From assembly GCA_001414485.1 (NCBI GenBank), contig LLEY01000012.1:124001-188000 (forward strand): DNA of 64,000 nucleotides. Direction: 5' to 3'. Positions 11,243-23,123 of the stretch are shown here, piece after piece; position 1 is the stretch's first letter; each line of letters begins with the position of its first letter. This DNA is from Calycina herbarum. Its lineage: Eukaryota; Ascomycota; Leotiomycetes; Helotiales; Pezizellaceae. The translations under genes were made by a program, and so were the position numbers. The notes below the pieces were generated by a model that saw only the letters and a list, made by a program, of their open reading frames with translations, ran no database searches and was not told where the DNA came from.

Positions 11243-12201
11243 TGCGGAGAGAAGAAACGTTGATAAGATGACTCGTATCGCTGAGTATAAAATAGATACC
11301 CAAGTATCAGCCAGGTAAAGACTTGCCAAGTCTGGGGTGCCTCCTCGTTTTTTGGAATATGGGAGAAAATCAAGAACCGTCTTGAATTCACGACTTCCGA
11401 GTGGTTCTTGGTAGGGTTCCCCAGACTTGTGAGTCTGGGGATTCCGCAATAATAAGAAATGTCAAGATTTTGAGTACTTGGCGAGTTTGAACTTTCAACC
11501 GAACACCTCTCTTCTTTGCTTCCGGCAGCTTGCAATGCAATATCTTGTCCCTTGATCGAACTTGCCCTAGCCAAGCAAATGTGATGCGGAGAAAACCTGC
11601 ACACGCGGGGAAATAAACTGGCAAAAAAGCAAAAAGGCTGGACGCAGAGGAAGCAGTCCACGTGACGAGCATACCGCATAATAGTGACAGTTTCAGAATG
11701 ACACAACGTCACTCCAGCAGACCCTGCCAGCCAATGAGTTCCGAAATGCAGCGACGCGTTGAAAATATGGCCGTGACGAAAGCCATTCTTTTCGATGAAA
11801 AAATATCCCAAGTTTGAGCAAGCAGAAGAAGAAGCAAGAACAGGAAAAATAATTCGACAACGCATCCGAACTATATCAACCCATCTATGCGATGAGGCTG
11901 TGGTTCTCTGCCTCAGCTGACTGCGGAAAGGAAAAATAATAAACCAATGTGCTTTCTGGATGCCCCCAAGACGTGGGCAAAAGAGTGTTTCACCCGGTGT
12001 TTTGGAAGGTATATCCTGGTGATCATCTGGCTTTTGATACGGGTGATCGTCAGCCGAGAGGGCTTTGCACAGACTTCTTTTGTGGATTTTATCATTTTCA
12101 TAGAATTTGAGGAGAGCTGAACGAATAGAAAGAGAGTTGACGATGTGTTGACGAAGCAAGAGGGAGTTGGGAGGAAAAAGCAGGCTGGAATAGGTAGCCA
12201 A

Positions 12202-12989
12202 GGACTACTTTTCGCTGGAGATCTTAAGCGGAGGGGTTTGCAGTGGTTTTAAGAGGCGACTTCGGTTGTTCGAGGGTAAGTTCAAGCAAAGTTCAAGCAA
12301 TCTTCCCCACTAGTCCACTACAGAGCAGCAAAAAGGACGTAAATTTGGGATATTTTGGGAATGGAAACCAATGAGGGGACAGTGAGTTCGACTCCTGAGA
12401 AGGTCGATTTTGCTTCTTGCTGAGCCACACTGCACGCGCCACCAACTTTGTCGCTTTCGAGGCTGGTGCGGACAGCAGTGGGCAAGACCCCTGAATACTC
12501 CACATTTCGACTGCTGCAACTGCACTGCACTGCACTGCACTGCACCTTCTTCCCAGTTACAACTCACACTCTCATTCACGAGCCAACTTTGGTGCCACCA
12601 CCTCCATTCACTTCTTCGTATCGCATTTACACTCCTTTGCATTTGCACATTCACAAATTTTGGACTCTCTTTACACGAATACGGCGCTGACTCCTTCATC
12701 ACCAATACGAATTCTTGACTGTGGCTGGAAGATCTTCGCCTGCGGATTACGATTTGAGGACCTCGAGAGGAACCCTGGGAGATTGGAAATTGGACTGCAT
12801 CATCACCGTACAATCTTTCTCGACACGAACAAACAGACAACCAGAGGAACAACACGCAAAGGAATTATTGCGCAAGGCGAATTCGAGGGAGGCATACAAC
12901 AATTTCCATACGACAAGAACACCAACCTCCTCTGGCAGAAGATAGCAGTTCCACGTCGCAGATTGCTCGAATGAGCAGTAGCCGCCAGA
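12202..12989 (+). promoter_or_regulatory. upstream region of the DUF300 gene
   Basis: Pyrimidine-rich stretches typical of fungal promoters and leaders lie upstream of the ATG at 12990. A perfect TGCAC pentamer repeat (five units, 12521-12545) lies about 450 bp upstream of the start. No other gene is convincing here. Confidence 0.35.
12521..12545 (+). repeat. TGCAC microsatellite, five units
   Basis: Five perfect tandem copies of TGCAC, likely variable between isolates. Confidence 0.9.
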
Positions 12990-14847
12990 ATGCTACTGGG
13001 ACTAAATTCAACATGTAATTCAACGCTGGACGACCTGAGGAGTACGTAATTTGGAAAGGCTGGTTAGTACAGGTAGAGGTGCTGACTGAATATAGTTGGG
13101 GCTTCCGAAACGGCTCTGATAGGGAACTGGACATTTCACGAAATTGGCCTCATTGCGGCTCCCTCTGGCGCATTGATTGCTGTGGTAGTATCTTTCTACC
13201 TGATATGGATGCATGCGCTGCATTACACAAAGCCTTATGAGCAACGACAGTACGTCTTGATCCCAGATTTATTATTACTTGCGCTAACCCTCACTAGCAT
13301 CATTCGCATTCTTTTCATGATACCCGTTTACGCAACCTCCGCATACCTCTCCTTCCGATACTACTGGCATGCCATATACTTCCAGGTCATATCCGATTGT
13401 TACGAAGCCTTCGCGATTGCCTCCTTTTTTGCACTCATGTGCCATTACATTGCGCCAAGTCTACACGAACAGAAACTATACTTCCGAACCATAGCACCAA
13501 AGGGATGGGTGTGGCCAATATCTACCATGAGAAAATTGTGCTGCGGGGATTCTGGGCCATGGAGGACACCGAGAAGCGGGTTGACTTGGTTCAATATCAT
13601 ATGGTTGGGAGTTTACCAGTACTGTTTTGTTCGGGTTTCTATGACTGTTACTGCAGTAGTCACTCAATATTTCGAGCGATATTGCGAATCCTCAAACTCG
13701 CCTTTATTTGCGCATATTTGGGTATGTTGGAGATATTTGCAGTCCTGCAGAGTACAAATGCTAACTATGATAGGCACTTGTCTTAAACGCCACAGCAGTC
13801 ACAGTTGCCATGTACTGTTTGGTTCAGTTTTACGTTCAACTCCGTACAGACCTTTCCCCTCACAGTCCATTTCTAAAGGTTCTGGCCATCAAATTGGTCA
13901 TTTTCCTTTCCTTCTGGCAAGCTTTCACCATCAGTATCTTGACTTCCACCTTTAAGGTCGTCACCCCGACAGCATATTTAGCATACCCCGATCTTAAAGT
14001 TGGAATTCCTTCTTTACTGCTATGCGTAGAAATGGCTATTTTCTCGGTTCTCCATTTATTCGCATTCCCATGGACGCCATATAAAACCGGCGCCGAAGTC
14101 AGAGATTATCCAATGTCTCTAGCATCCGGCGTTTCATCAAAGAACATTCAAGGTCAGAAACAGGGCGGGTTCTTGGGCTGGAAGGCATTCGTAGATGCCA
14201 TGAATCCATGGGATTTAGTAAAAGCATTTGCGCGCTCCATGCGATGGTTAGTCGTTGGTCGGAAAAATCGCGAAAAGGACAGCTCTTATACACGCAACCT
14301 CGGGAATGAGAATGACATGGCATTAGACGGTGGAAGGGAAGGCAGTTTCACCAACGATGGTTACAAGAAACCCGTCGACCTTCCTATCGCCGATGAATTC
14401 CGGAGAAGCAGGTTCGGGATGCCGCAAGGGGCGATGGGTGGAAAATTACCGAGCGAGGAGGGTGCTGCGCTTATTGCACATGCGCAACCTCATCCTCAGA
14501 ATACGAATTCTGGGGGTTATGTTCCGGCGAGACAGCGATATGATGCTGATGGACGGGATATCAGTCCTCACGAGCAAATGAGATATGCGGACACGAGCCC
14601 TGATCGCGGAAGGAGTCCCGTCCCACCAGCATTGAGAAGACCGGAAAATTACTCGCAGGAAGATATTGGGATGGCCGTCTCGGAACCTGGGCCGTATCAA
14701 CCATATCAGCCTTACCAACAGCGACAACCGACGGCGGCTGAGATATATTTGGAGCAGAAACGACAGGATAGGAGACAGGTTTTCAATCCTTCGGAGCAGT
14801 GGGCGAATTCTAAACAACCGAGGGATCGGGATCAGAATTCGTTTTGA
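12990..14847 (+). CDS. DUF300 (OSTalpha/TMEM184-type) membrane protein, Hfl1-like
   Basis: Four exons (12990-13014, 13096-13249, 13298-13721, 13774-14847) give 558 residues. Introns of 81, 48 and 52 nt have GT-AG ends; the last contains GCTAAC. The start ATG sits in a GCCGCCAGA context and leads into MLLGLNSTFGASETALIGNW, with an N-glycosylation site. About seven membrane segments follow in the first two thirds. Family hallmarks are YEQRHIIRILFMIP, SDCYEAFAIASFFALM and the FLSFWQAF segment. The cytoplasmic C-terminus is hydrophilic and ends in a Gln/Arg-rich, disordered tail. In yeasts this family lies on the vacuole membrane, and fission yeast Hfl1 binds Atg8; here NPWDLVKAFARSM after the last membrane segment includes a W-x-x-V match to an Atg8-interacting motif. 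A vacuolar role is inferred from the family only. Confidence 0.93.
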
Positions 14848-15383
14848 GGGGTGAGGGATTCTTTGTATATTATGAAAGCATTGTGTGTGTGTTTTTAGCG
14901 GGCGTAGGGGGAGCACTTTGAATATGGTCGAGGCTGGCTCCTAATTGTACTCTACACGGCACGGCTGGTGGTATTTTGCATTTGGGATGGCGTTTTTTTC
15001 TCTCTTCTGTTCTTTTTTCCTTTTTTTTGTTTTGCTTTGCCGAGCGATGGTTATTGGCGTTTGTATGAGAGCATTTTTGTGAGTGGAGGGAGGTCTGTGT
15101 GGTTGGGAGATTTTATCCAAATGCATGGGATAGGATGGGATAGGATAGGATAGGTCTTAATGGCTTTTTTTTTGTGTGGGTGGCTGCATGGACTATCTGA
15201 GTTTGGTGTTGGATGGGGTGAGGGGCGGTGGTGGTAGGATAGAAGAATTAAATATGTCAAATTTAAATATGGAGCTGAGGTCTTGGGTGATTTTCTGGCG
15301 TTGGTGCTAGGATTAATTTTCTCCGAGTCTAGGATGATGCTAGGCGTACTTGAGTAGGAGAAGTGGGTATTGCTCTCTCCGAC

Positions 15384-15414
15384 ACCTACTTTACTGTTGT
15401 ACTGTAAAGTAGGT
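15384..15414. repeat. 11-bp stem hairpin
   Basis: The arms ACCTACTTTAC (15384-15394) and its exact complement (15404-15414) are separated by a 9-base loop. No T-run follows; it is about 540 bp past the DUF300 stop, so a role in that transcript's end is not obvious. Confidence 0.8.
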
Positions 15415-15608
15415 ATTTCGGGAATGAGAGCGGGGTGTTTGTAGAGTTGTGGTTACTTCTTTTGCCTTTTTGACTTGTATGTTGAGAGACTTTGTCAGGC
15501 GCTGTGGTGATGGCAGTGATGGTAGTGGTGGTGTTTTTAATAATGTGGGTGATATTTTGAAGCTAGGAAGGAAGGAATGATGTTATGGAAGAGTTTAGAA
15601 GGGGAAGG

Positions 15609-15680
15609 TTCTTGGTAGAGATAGAGGAAGTCGAAGGGTTGTGGTTCTTAGTAGAGATAGAGGAAGTCGAAGGGTTGTGT
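15609..15680 (+). repeat. 36-bp tandem repeat, two units
   Basis: Two adjacent 36-bp units (15609-15644, 15645-15680) differ at two positions. Each unit reads FLVEIEEVEGL plus one residue in the plus frame, but nothing else supports coding. Confidence 0.85.
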
Positions 15681-16448
15681 GGAGAAGATAGAGGGTTTGA
15701 GGGAGTAGGAGGTTGGGTTGACTGGGGCGTTTGCTATTTCTTGATGTTGAGGTGTGTGATTCGGAGGGTGATTCAGATCTTGGTAGTTTCTTCTTTTCCA
15801 CTGTTTGGGGTTGGAGATGCTTATGAACGCGTAGAGTGAGGGTTTTGTTGTTGGTTTTTTGGGAGTCAGTCAGTCTCTTTGTGAAAGTGCCTCGAGGTTG
15901 AGGACATCGAGGGGTCTTGCTCTACGTAGGGAAGTGGACGCAAAAAACGCTGGGTATCTTGGGGGCCCTTCGAAGACCAAATGCTCATTAGGCGAGGGGG
16001 GCGCCAGCTGTAGTGATAGACAGGCAAGAATAGACATAGATAGAGTCACACAAACACACGATGTATGTCGAGTTTAAAACTTTTTATCTGGCATGATTGC
16101 TTCCATTGAATGATGAAAAGATTTGGGAATTACTCTCTAATTGCTCTCCCGTTTTCAAAAAGGAGTTTTGGTATTGTCATGATGTGCCCTCACATTTTTC
16201 CTAATGAAGAACAACTAAATGAAATCTTGTTTTCAAGTCAAGGAGTTAATCCGGTTATTTTCTTTTCTTTTCGATTTTGTTGCATTACTTCCGCTACCAA
16301 ACACTTATTGATACACGCCTAGGCGATTCGGTTCAATTTCGAATCTCCACCAACTTGGCTTCTAAACTCCAAACCTTAATCATTGTTCGACAACAAATTG
16401 TTCGAGAAAAGCGCTTTGGTTTGCTGATTCTGTTTCGAAATGAACTCC

Positions 16449-17273
16449 TCACAACATCCCAAAAGCAAAAACTCCCATAAAGCCAGCTACAAACAAAACC
16501 GCATTCCACTCCAACACATTTCCAAGCGAGGTAGTAGGACTAGGCGAAGCCGAACTCGATCCCGAAGCCGAAGTACCTGATCCTGTAGGCGAAGAAGCAG
16601 GTGGTGTAGTGACCTTTGTCGAAGTCGTGATACCAGTTGCTGGTTTAGTTGTGACGGTGGAGTTGAGATATGTAGGTGGGACGGAGACAGAGGTGTTTAC
16701 TGGGCCACCTGGGTTTGGAGCTGCCGTGATTGGTGTAGATGGAATTGCCAAGGTCGAGACAATGGTTTGGGATACGGAGTTGGTGCTGGGTTCGTGGGTG
16801 GATCCTGGTGTTGAGGTGTCGATGACGATTGAGGTGGGGAGACTTGAGATGGAGAGACCTGAGGTGGGGAGGGGAGAGGGATGGCCGGTGTATGCTCCAC
16901 CGTCAGAACTTGGTGCCCAGGTTGGTTGTTGAACATCGCTGACGCTGATGATGGTTGGGTGTGCGGGTGGGAGAGCGACGGGGTCGGTGACACTGACGGG
17001 ACCGTGTTTCTCGACGAAGACATGACCGCCTGGGAAGGGGGGAAATGGTGTTGGCTGGGAGATATCTTGTCGGCGGGTGAGAGTGTGGGTTGGGTGGTCC
17101 TGAGTGAAAGTAGGAATTTCTTCAGCGCGAGCTTGGTTTGGAGGTGGTGGGAAGAAGGTTGGGTGCATGGGGTTAGGGACTGGAAAGGTTGGATTGCTTG
17201 GTGGGGGACCGAAGGAGATGTCTGCAGTTGCCAAAGCGAAAGCGAGAGGAAGGAGGTAGGTTGAGAAATGCAT
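16449..17273 (-). CDS. GPI-anchored, Ser/Thr/Pro-rich secreted protein
   Basis: A single exon of 274 codons. The first 17 residues (MHFSTYLLPLAFALATA) form a classic signal peptide. A Pro-rich stretch follows (PPPSNPTFPVPNPMHP), then a dibasic Arg-Arg site near residue 67 that a Kex2-type protease could cut, then a long Ser/Thr-rich region with NTS and NST N-glycosylation sites. The C-terminus has a small-residue Ser/Gly stretch before a hydrophobic tail (VLFVAGFMGVFAFGML), the pattern of a GPI attachment signal. It is probably a mannosylated cell-surface or wall protein. No enzymatic domain is visible, and such proteins evolve fast, so no symbol is assigned. Confidence 0.85.
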   Translation of the reverse strand: MHFSTYLLPLAFALATADISFGPPPSNPTFPVPNPMHPTFFPPPPNQARAEEIPTFTQDHPTHTLTRRQDISQPTPFPPFPGGHVFVEKHGPVSVTDPVALPPAHPTIISVSDVQQPTWAPSSDGGAYTGHPSPLPTSGLSISSLPTSIVIDTSTPGSTHEPSTNSVSQTIVSTLAIPSTPITAAPNPGGPVNTSVSVPPTYLNSTVTTKPATGITTSTKVTTPPASSPTGSGTSASGSSSASPSPTTSLGNVLEWNAVLFVAGFMGVFAFGML

Positions 17274-18394
17274 TTTTTATGTTGTGAAGAGTGTGCTTTT
17301 GTTTTTTGATGCTGCCGTCTTTATCGTCTTGGTCGAGGAGAGGAGGTTGTAAAATGTCGAAGTTGATTGTGGGACTTGAGGAGTCAAGGGTAATATAGCT
17401 AGGATTAAGATTAAAAAACATTCACCTACCTACGTCGTTAATACAATTTAATTGTTAGCTTGTATTGAGGTGGAGATTAAGCGACAAGCGACAATGAATA
17501 GAGTTGAGTTGTTTTCCATTTTGTTTTCAACTTTCAATTAATTACCAACACTGCCATGTCCTGTCATATTCCCTTCCATTCTATACCTTCTGATGTTGCT
17601 CTAAAAAGCACCTTTGATTCACAATCATTTAGATGTGTCCGAAGTAGGCGGTGAATGGCAATCTCAGGTTTTTAGCCCGACTCTATTGCACCACAAGACC
17701 CCGGACCCGGACGATGGGGTGAATAAGGAGTATTGGAGGGAAGTGGCGATTTGTTATTTCGTCTCGGTAAAGATGTATGTCGTCCGCCGTGTATGATATG
17801 GCTAGCAGTGTCCGACTTCAAATCTTAAATCGGGCAATATTTCCTTCCCCTCGGGGCTCTAGCTAAGCGAACGCTTTCGCAGAGGCGCAGAATCGAGATG
17901 TCGACAACGCTATGCAATAATGCATTTCTATTCATCGTCGAACCCCGACACGGCCCAGAAGTCTTGAGGATAATCAAGAGGGATATTTGGTCCTAGTCGA
18001 CGTTCTCAATCTCCATCTATTCCACCTCACATCCTTCCATCCTTCCAAATTCCAGGCGTAGGTCGTCTTGGGGGCTCTTAAAGCCAACATGTGGTTGGCG
18101 ATTGTGTTTGCAAGTGCAGTATGGGAGTTGTTGGTGTCAACTGGGTCCAATTTCGAGGGCGTCGGGCTGCCGTTCTTCAGTGGTTGTTCGCATTTTCGAC
18201 GGGTTGGGTACGTCAGTCCTTCGAAAAGTCCAGATGTTATTCCCAAAGAGGCAAGTGGAATTTTCGGGTGTGTTTCGATCGTCTCGATTTGAGGAGTCCA
18301 CCCAATTCCATACCCTGCAAGGAACTACCAATATTTACTCGTAACTGTTTTTACCATCTCCTCCAAAATGCCAATCTGGCTAAACTTGTTTCTT
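17274..18394. other. intergenic region, nothing recognised
   Basis: Upstream of the GPI-protein gene (transcribed leftward) and downstream of the regulator gene (also leftward). It has AT-rich leader-like sequence at 17400-17600. Short frames near 18000-18300 lack starts or domains. Confidence 0.5.
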
Positions 18395-19949
18395 TCAAGT
18401 ATTTGAGTTTGGCGAGTTGTTACTCGAAACCGGAGAACTATAGGGCATAGGTATCAGAGGTTCTGGAGAAGTCGGCCAACCCAGTCGTATTCGAAAGCGC
18501 CTAACCGTTTCGACTGGATAGAGCATATGCGCAGCAGCAGTATTCCAATCGTACTTCTTCGTCGCAACGGGGTCATTCCTCTGATCTTCCAAATATCTGC
18601 CGAGTTCAGTAAGTGGTGCAAGTGCGAGGTGACCAAAGAACTACAATTGGTTAGCGAAGCAAAATGACTAGTCACCGGGAAACTCGCCATAGCACCCATC
18701 GCTGGAAACAATGGCTGCACTGCTAACGCTGCTGCATAAAAATGAGCGGCCACGACTATTGACAGAGGATCTCTTCGAACACGACGAAGTAAGGCGACTG
18801 GTATGGTCACCAATGCTACTCGCAATAGCCGAGAGGATGAGAATTGCTCCTCTGTACTGGTCATTGGTACCTTGGTTCGCAGCATAAGTGCGAATTCAAT
18901 TATTTGGTCAATAAGTCCAGTTTCTTCCTCATGCCCTACGACGTAATCCTTTACATCTTCCAATCTTTCGGTCAGTTCGGTTAGAGCGTTGATATCATCT
19001 AGATGGGGTTTCGCCGAATGTTCTGAAGTCGGTGGTAAAGGTTGGAGCTCATCGGGGATGACAGCTTGCTCCTCGATGAGCGTCACGAAGTGAGACTTTT
19101 CTGCAAATGGTTGCATCGTCGCTTCGATGGTGTGGATTCCGTGGGTCAACGAGGACCATTCTTTCCTAGAGACAAGTTTTAACCAACGACTGCTAGGGGT
19201 TCAGCTCCTTTTTCCCAACTTACCATTCGGTTGAATACCATGTCAGAATGATTGAAGACGCAAGAACTGCATCAGCATTTGACTCAGAGAAGTTTGCTAG
19301 TGCGTCCTGAAGGCCCTTCAAACCACGGCCACGATAATATAGAGAAAGCTGGCCTGAATCGGGTCCGCCGATCGACAACATATGATGCGCTGCAGATACA
19401 CCAAGGACAACATCAAGTAGGAAGCGGTGCTCTCCAATCATCCTTTCTAGGTTAGCTGATGTAAAAAACGAAAGAGGGGTAGAACCCACGAAGGAACTTG
19501 TCGCATCCACGACGAATATTTGTTGTCAACGAACTGGACTTCTGGTGTGAAGGAAGAAAGGTGTTGTAAAAGAAAGAGCTCTTGCGGTGGTAACTTGGCT
19601 GCTTCCACAGTAGGATAGGAGTATATTAGGTTGTATGGTGGTGGTTCACTTCCAGCTTCAACCTTCACTTTGACTACTGTTCACCGTCAGAGGGGATGTC
19701 TTGAAGAGGCATCCCAGCTATCTGGGAATGATACAGATCAACGAACCATAATGGCACTGACGCCCGCCTCGTTCACAGTTCCGGCTATAATGATTAGTTC
19801 TCTGTCCCCCAAAAGAAGAAGAACAAATCTCACCAAATTGGTGACTTCTCGTCGCATCGAATATGCCGTCCTCGACACGTCTTGCACCCAGTTCGGGATT
19901 TCCTGTGAGTCCGGCGAAGGCCAACGATGGGCCGTGAGTTGTCGAGCAT
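18395..19949 (-). CDS. Zn2Cys6 transcription factor, with an apparent frameshift
   Basis: The start (ATG at 19947-19949) reads MLDNSRPIVGLRRTHRKSRTG into a binuclear zinc cluster: Cys22-x2-Cys25-x6-Cys32-x6-Cys39-x2-Cys42-x6-Cys49. Cys39 is rebuilt across the first intron (19785-19833). Later introns are about 19677-19734 (or 19674-19734), 19166-19223 (GTAAGT donor) and 18641-18675, only 35 nt long. The body contains LPPQELFLLQHLSSF, GEHRFLLDVVLGVSAAHHML and SSIILTWYSTEWKEW, the layout of sterol-uptake-regulator-like fungal factors (similarity judged by eye). The C-terminus ends near PVETVRRFRIRLGWP. Between about 19480 and 19525 the frame changes (…DNKYSSW to TSSFVGSTPLSF) with no usable GT-AG intron; the exon total is one base short of a multiple of three. 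This is a one-base deletion, real or an assembly error. Targets are unknown. Confidence 0.8.
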
Positions 19950-22134
19950 TGGAGCATTCGCAGCTGTTAGGCAAACATCGACACAAAACCAAGGATTCCA
20001 CGGCACTCGTTGGTGGTCGACCTGCAGGAAACGTGGTGAGGAGGAGGTCTTGTCAAGTTGCGTGAGAACGAACGAATGTACGGAGTACAGAAGACTCGAG
20101 AGTTGCTTTTCCCAAAGGCGAGGAACCTCAGTGAGCCTTGTGTGCTTTCGGCACGTGGTGGGGGGTTTTCTTAGGGTCTCCAGGTTGTGCCTAGGTAATG
20201 TAATGCCGGGAGGGCGGGCGCTAGGTTGAAAAGGAGCATGCAATCTAATCCTGTATCCCAACTTTCCACGCCCGGATCATGGATGCTCGTATGGAGGCGG
20301 CGATCAGAGCTTTTGAATTTGAGAAAACCGACTTTTGAAACGGTATGACCAATGCTTCCCCCGCAAATATATGGTTTAAGAAACAATTCTACATGCCTAA
20401 AGTAAACTTGAGATGCAGAGCTTACGAGTATGATCTTCTCTACTCGTTACCCTTGGGGGCTCATTGCTCTATAGACAGGGAAGTGTGGTAATAAGGAGTC
20501 AGGAATCAAAGGAAGTTGCGGGAGCAACATTTGATCAATACAAACATGCTGGGCTTGATTCGCTGAAGCACATACGAAGTCTGGGGCTGCTGATAAAGGG
20601 GGCCTGGAAAATATACGCATGCTCCTTGGCATCTCGAAGTAGAAGTGGACAAAGAAAAGCGGCACCATGCAACCGAAGCGGAAACAACGTTTCCCAATAA
20701 GAAAATATCCCGGGTCTTAATGTCACTATTTCCGCTTCGCAACGGGCTGCTCTGCTCACCCGTCGGTACTACACCTGGAAGCGAAGCATTTGAACGCTCT
20801 CGGATCATCGGTTGATCCCACTAGGGCTCGAACCGGCTTTTAACATATTACAGTATCGAAAAAGTTTATCCACAGCCGAGTCAGTTCAAAGGCTGTTGGT
20901 TATCAAATTGCGAAGTTGCGCTTACTTCGCATACTCGGGCAACGAAAACAACGAAGCCGCTGTCAACACTCGGTACACGTAGAGCCAGGTTGTTTGCACT
21001 GTTTGGCCCGATGTCTTGTACGAAAAACAGGCCCAGGAAAACAATAACTGAACTCCAATAACTTGGCATGTGTAACAGAAAGGAATAAACCAGACATGCC
21101 TATTTTTTGTTGCGCGACACTCGTTGCGAAACAATTTTATATCGCATTATTGTCACCATTATTGCAATGCTGCTTAGCACATGCTCTCGGGGGATGGACG
21201 TTATTTCCACCCGGGAAACGCTTTGACGTCTTTTCGACAAGATGGCGTTTGAGCCCATCTTTTTTCCACCCACTATGATGGCTCTTGGGCCGTTCAGAGC
21301 CTGTGATGGCGTCAGGGAGTGCTCGCCAACCTTCCTTTTTCAGATGAGAGTACATGAAGCTAGCCCAAATAGGCAAACAATGCTTGTTGGTGGCGGTTTC
21401 TCTGCAAGGGATGTACATCAATCGGGTCAATCTTGTGAAAATTCCAAAGCGATCTTCAAATGCTCTGGAAGAGGGCTATGTTTAGAAACGAAAACATGAC
21501 AAAGCATTCTCTTCCGCATGAAATGTAAATATCGACACTTCCGATGATCTTTGGCAAATCATGACGGTTTGCGTTTAATCCACATTCGGTAGGCTAAGCT
21601 CAACTGTCTACTAAACTTCGGAATTCCGATCAATCCCGTTCGGATTGACCTGCAAGGCATTGGGGTTGCATCAAAAAAGACCCAAGGACCAGGCCAACGG
21701 GTGTCATATTTCTCTTACCAGCCTAGTCCCCATGTCCCGGCACATTGCAACATCTAGTTCCACCTTCAACCAGGGTTCCTGACTGAGAGAAGACACGAAT
21801 AAAGTCCGAAAACAATCTCTGATATTCAGGCGATCGACACTTGGGTGTTTTGACCTCTGTCGAAACGCTCTCCTAGACTCACCAGAATCACTTGAACTCG
21901 ATGTGAGATCTTGTGATGGTCTGATGAGTATGAGCTCACAAAGCTTGCCCGATCCTACAATACTTGGTGTTATGTGATCGGAGCTTTCATGATGTGTCTC
22001 ATGTGCGTCTCTAATTGAAACAAACTCATAGGGTTTTGTGGAATTAGAATCGAGATTCTTCACTTGGTGAATATCTACTGAGATCTTCGCGCAAGTTGTC
22101 CGACAAGTTTCATTTGGTCTCGTAATCGCACCCG
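19950..22134. other. long intergenic region, no gene supported
   Basis: About 2.2 kb upstream of the regulator gene and downstream of the dehydrogenase gene. Many short overlapping frames on both strands cancel each other, and none has a start, domain or splice signals that hold together. It may include the regulator's promoter and leader (20,000-20,400). Confidence 0.5.
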
Positions 22135-23123
22135 TCACACTTGTTTCTTTGGCAGACCATTACTAGAGGCCCAGAACATTTCGATATTTTCCTTTGTAAT
22201 TTCATCAATCCATTCTGGCGCTTCCCTCAGCGTGAATCTTTCGCCACTGCACTCAGCCGTGCAACCCATGAGTTCGGGGTTGCTGAGAAATTCGGAAATG
22301 GCGTCGATTGCAACAGACATGGGAGTAAGCTTCATTACTTCAAAAAGCTTTTCATCTCCAAGACTCGTACCTACATATTATCAATATATGTTGCAAGGGG
22401 GTGGCGGGTCACATACGAATGACATTTGGACAAATCCCGTTGATTTGGATCCCTTCTAGTTCGAGAGGCGTTGCAAAGGATCGAATCAGACCAACAACAC
22501 CGTGCTTTGCTACCGAGTATACGGGTGCGAAAGGGAAACCATAGATTCCCGCATTCGATGCTGTGCAAATTATCGACCCTTTGAGCGGCTTGGATTTATT
22601 TTTTCGGAAATAATGAACAGCTAGCTTCACCGCTTCATTCTCATTAGCAGCGCCAATCTTGCGAAGTATAGCTGGACTTACTATACAACGTCCCGACAAG
22701 GTTGATATCCAAACATCTCAGATTCGGCTTCGCAGGTTCGTCATCGCTTGTTTCCAGGAATTTACCAATTTCAACTACACCTGCATTTGCAAAGACGATG
22801 TCAATGCTACCCATCGCTTGGTAGGCATGTTTAAATGCAGCAGCCTGTTCTTCCCAATTCGAAATGTCACAAATGTGAAAACTGAAGCTCGATGTTGGAT
22901 ATTCAGCTTTCAAAGTATTGATTTGCGACTCAGCCGTCGAGGAAGAGATATCCAAGATGGCGAATCTGTTTGAGGAAGGTGCGAGGGACTGTATTATGGC
23001 AAGCCCAATACCGGATGCGCCCCCTGAAAGAAAGGTCAGTCTTGATTGGACCACTTTCCTTTGAGCAAGGTACAAACCTGTCACCACGATACTTTTCCCC
23101 GCGACTCTTGATTTTGTAGACAT
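22135..23123 (-). CDS. short-chain dehydrogenase/reductase (15-PGDH-like, classical SDR)
   Basis: Four exons (23078-23123, 22682-23023, 22417-22632, 22135-22370) give 279 residues, normal for a classical SDR. Introns are 54, 49 and 46 nt with GT-AG ends. The cofactor motif TGGASGIG is rebuilt across the first intron at residues 15-22. An acidic residue after the second strand (AILDIS) suggests NAD rather than NADP. NAG is present in VFANAGVVEIG. The catalytic Ser lies in ICTASNAG and the Tyr-x3-Lys in PVYSVAKHG. The C-terminal part (LTPMSVAIDAISEFLSN…) resembles 15-hydroxyprostaglandin-dehydrogenase-like fungal SDRs, so it would oxidise an alcohol or reduce a carbonyl in the cytosol. The substrate is unknown. 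It lies next to the NCS1 permease in the same orientation, about 0.9 kb away, but a shared pathway is not shown. Confidence 0.9.

Larger units (their letters stand above)
14848..16448. other. intergenic region with simple repeats
   Basis: Convergent interval between the DUF300 gene and the GPI-protein gene. It holds T-rich and GGATA-type simple sequence near 14990-15030 and 15125-15155, a strong hairpin at 15384-15414 and a 36-bp tandem repeat at 15609-15680. No gene is supported; the frame over the tandem repeat has no start context or domain. Confidence 0.6.

Noticed and set aside
11092..12201. 369-codon open frame on the minus strand
   Set aside because: Longer than expected by chance, but its composition is erratic, it has no domain or splice support, and it lies antisense to the last exon of a better candidate (11098-11242) and to a promoter-like region.
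15585..15839. 84-codon open frame with repeated FLVEIEEVEGL
   Set aside because: It is explained by the 36-bp tandem DNA repeat; no start context, homologue or conserved end is evident.
20790..20850. tRNA-like T-arm sequence (GGTTCGAGCC on the minus strand)
   Set aside because: The bases flanking the loop do not pair as a T-stem and no anticodon arm or acceptor stem could be found.
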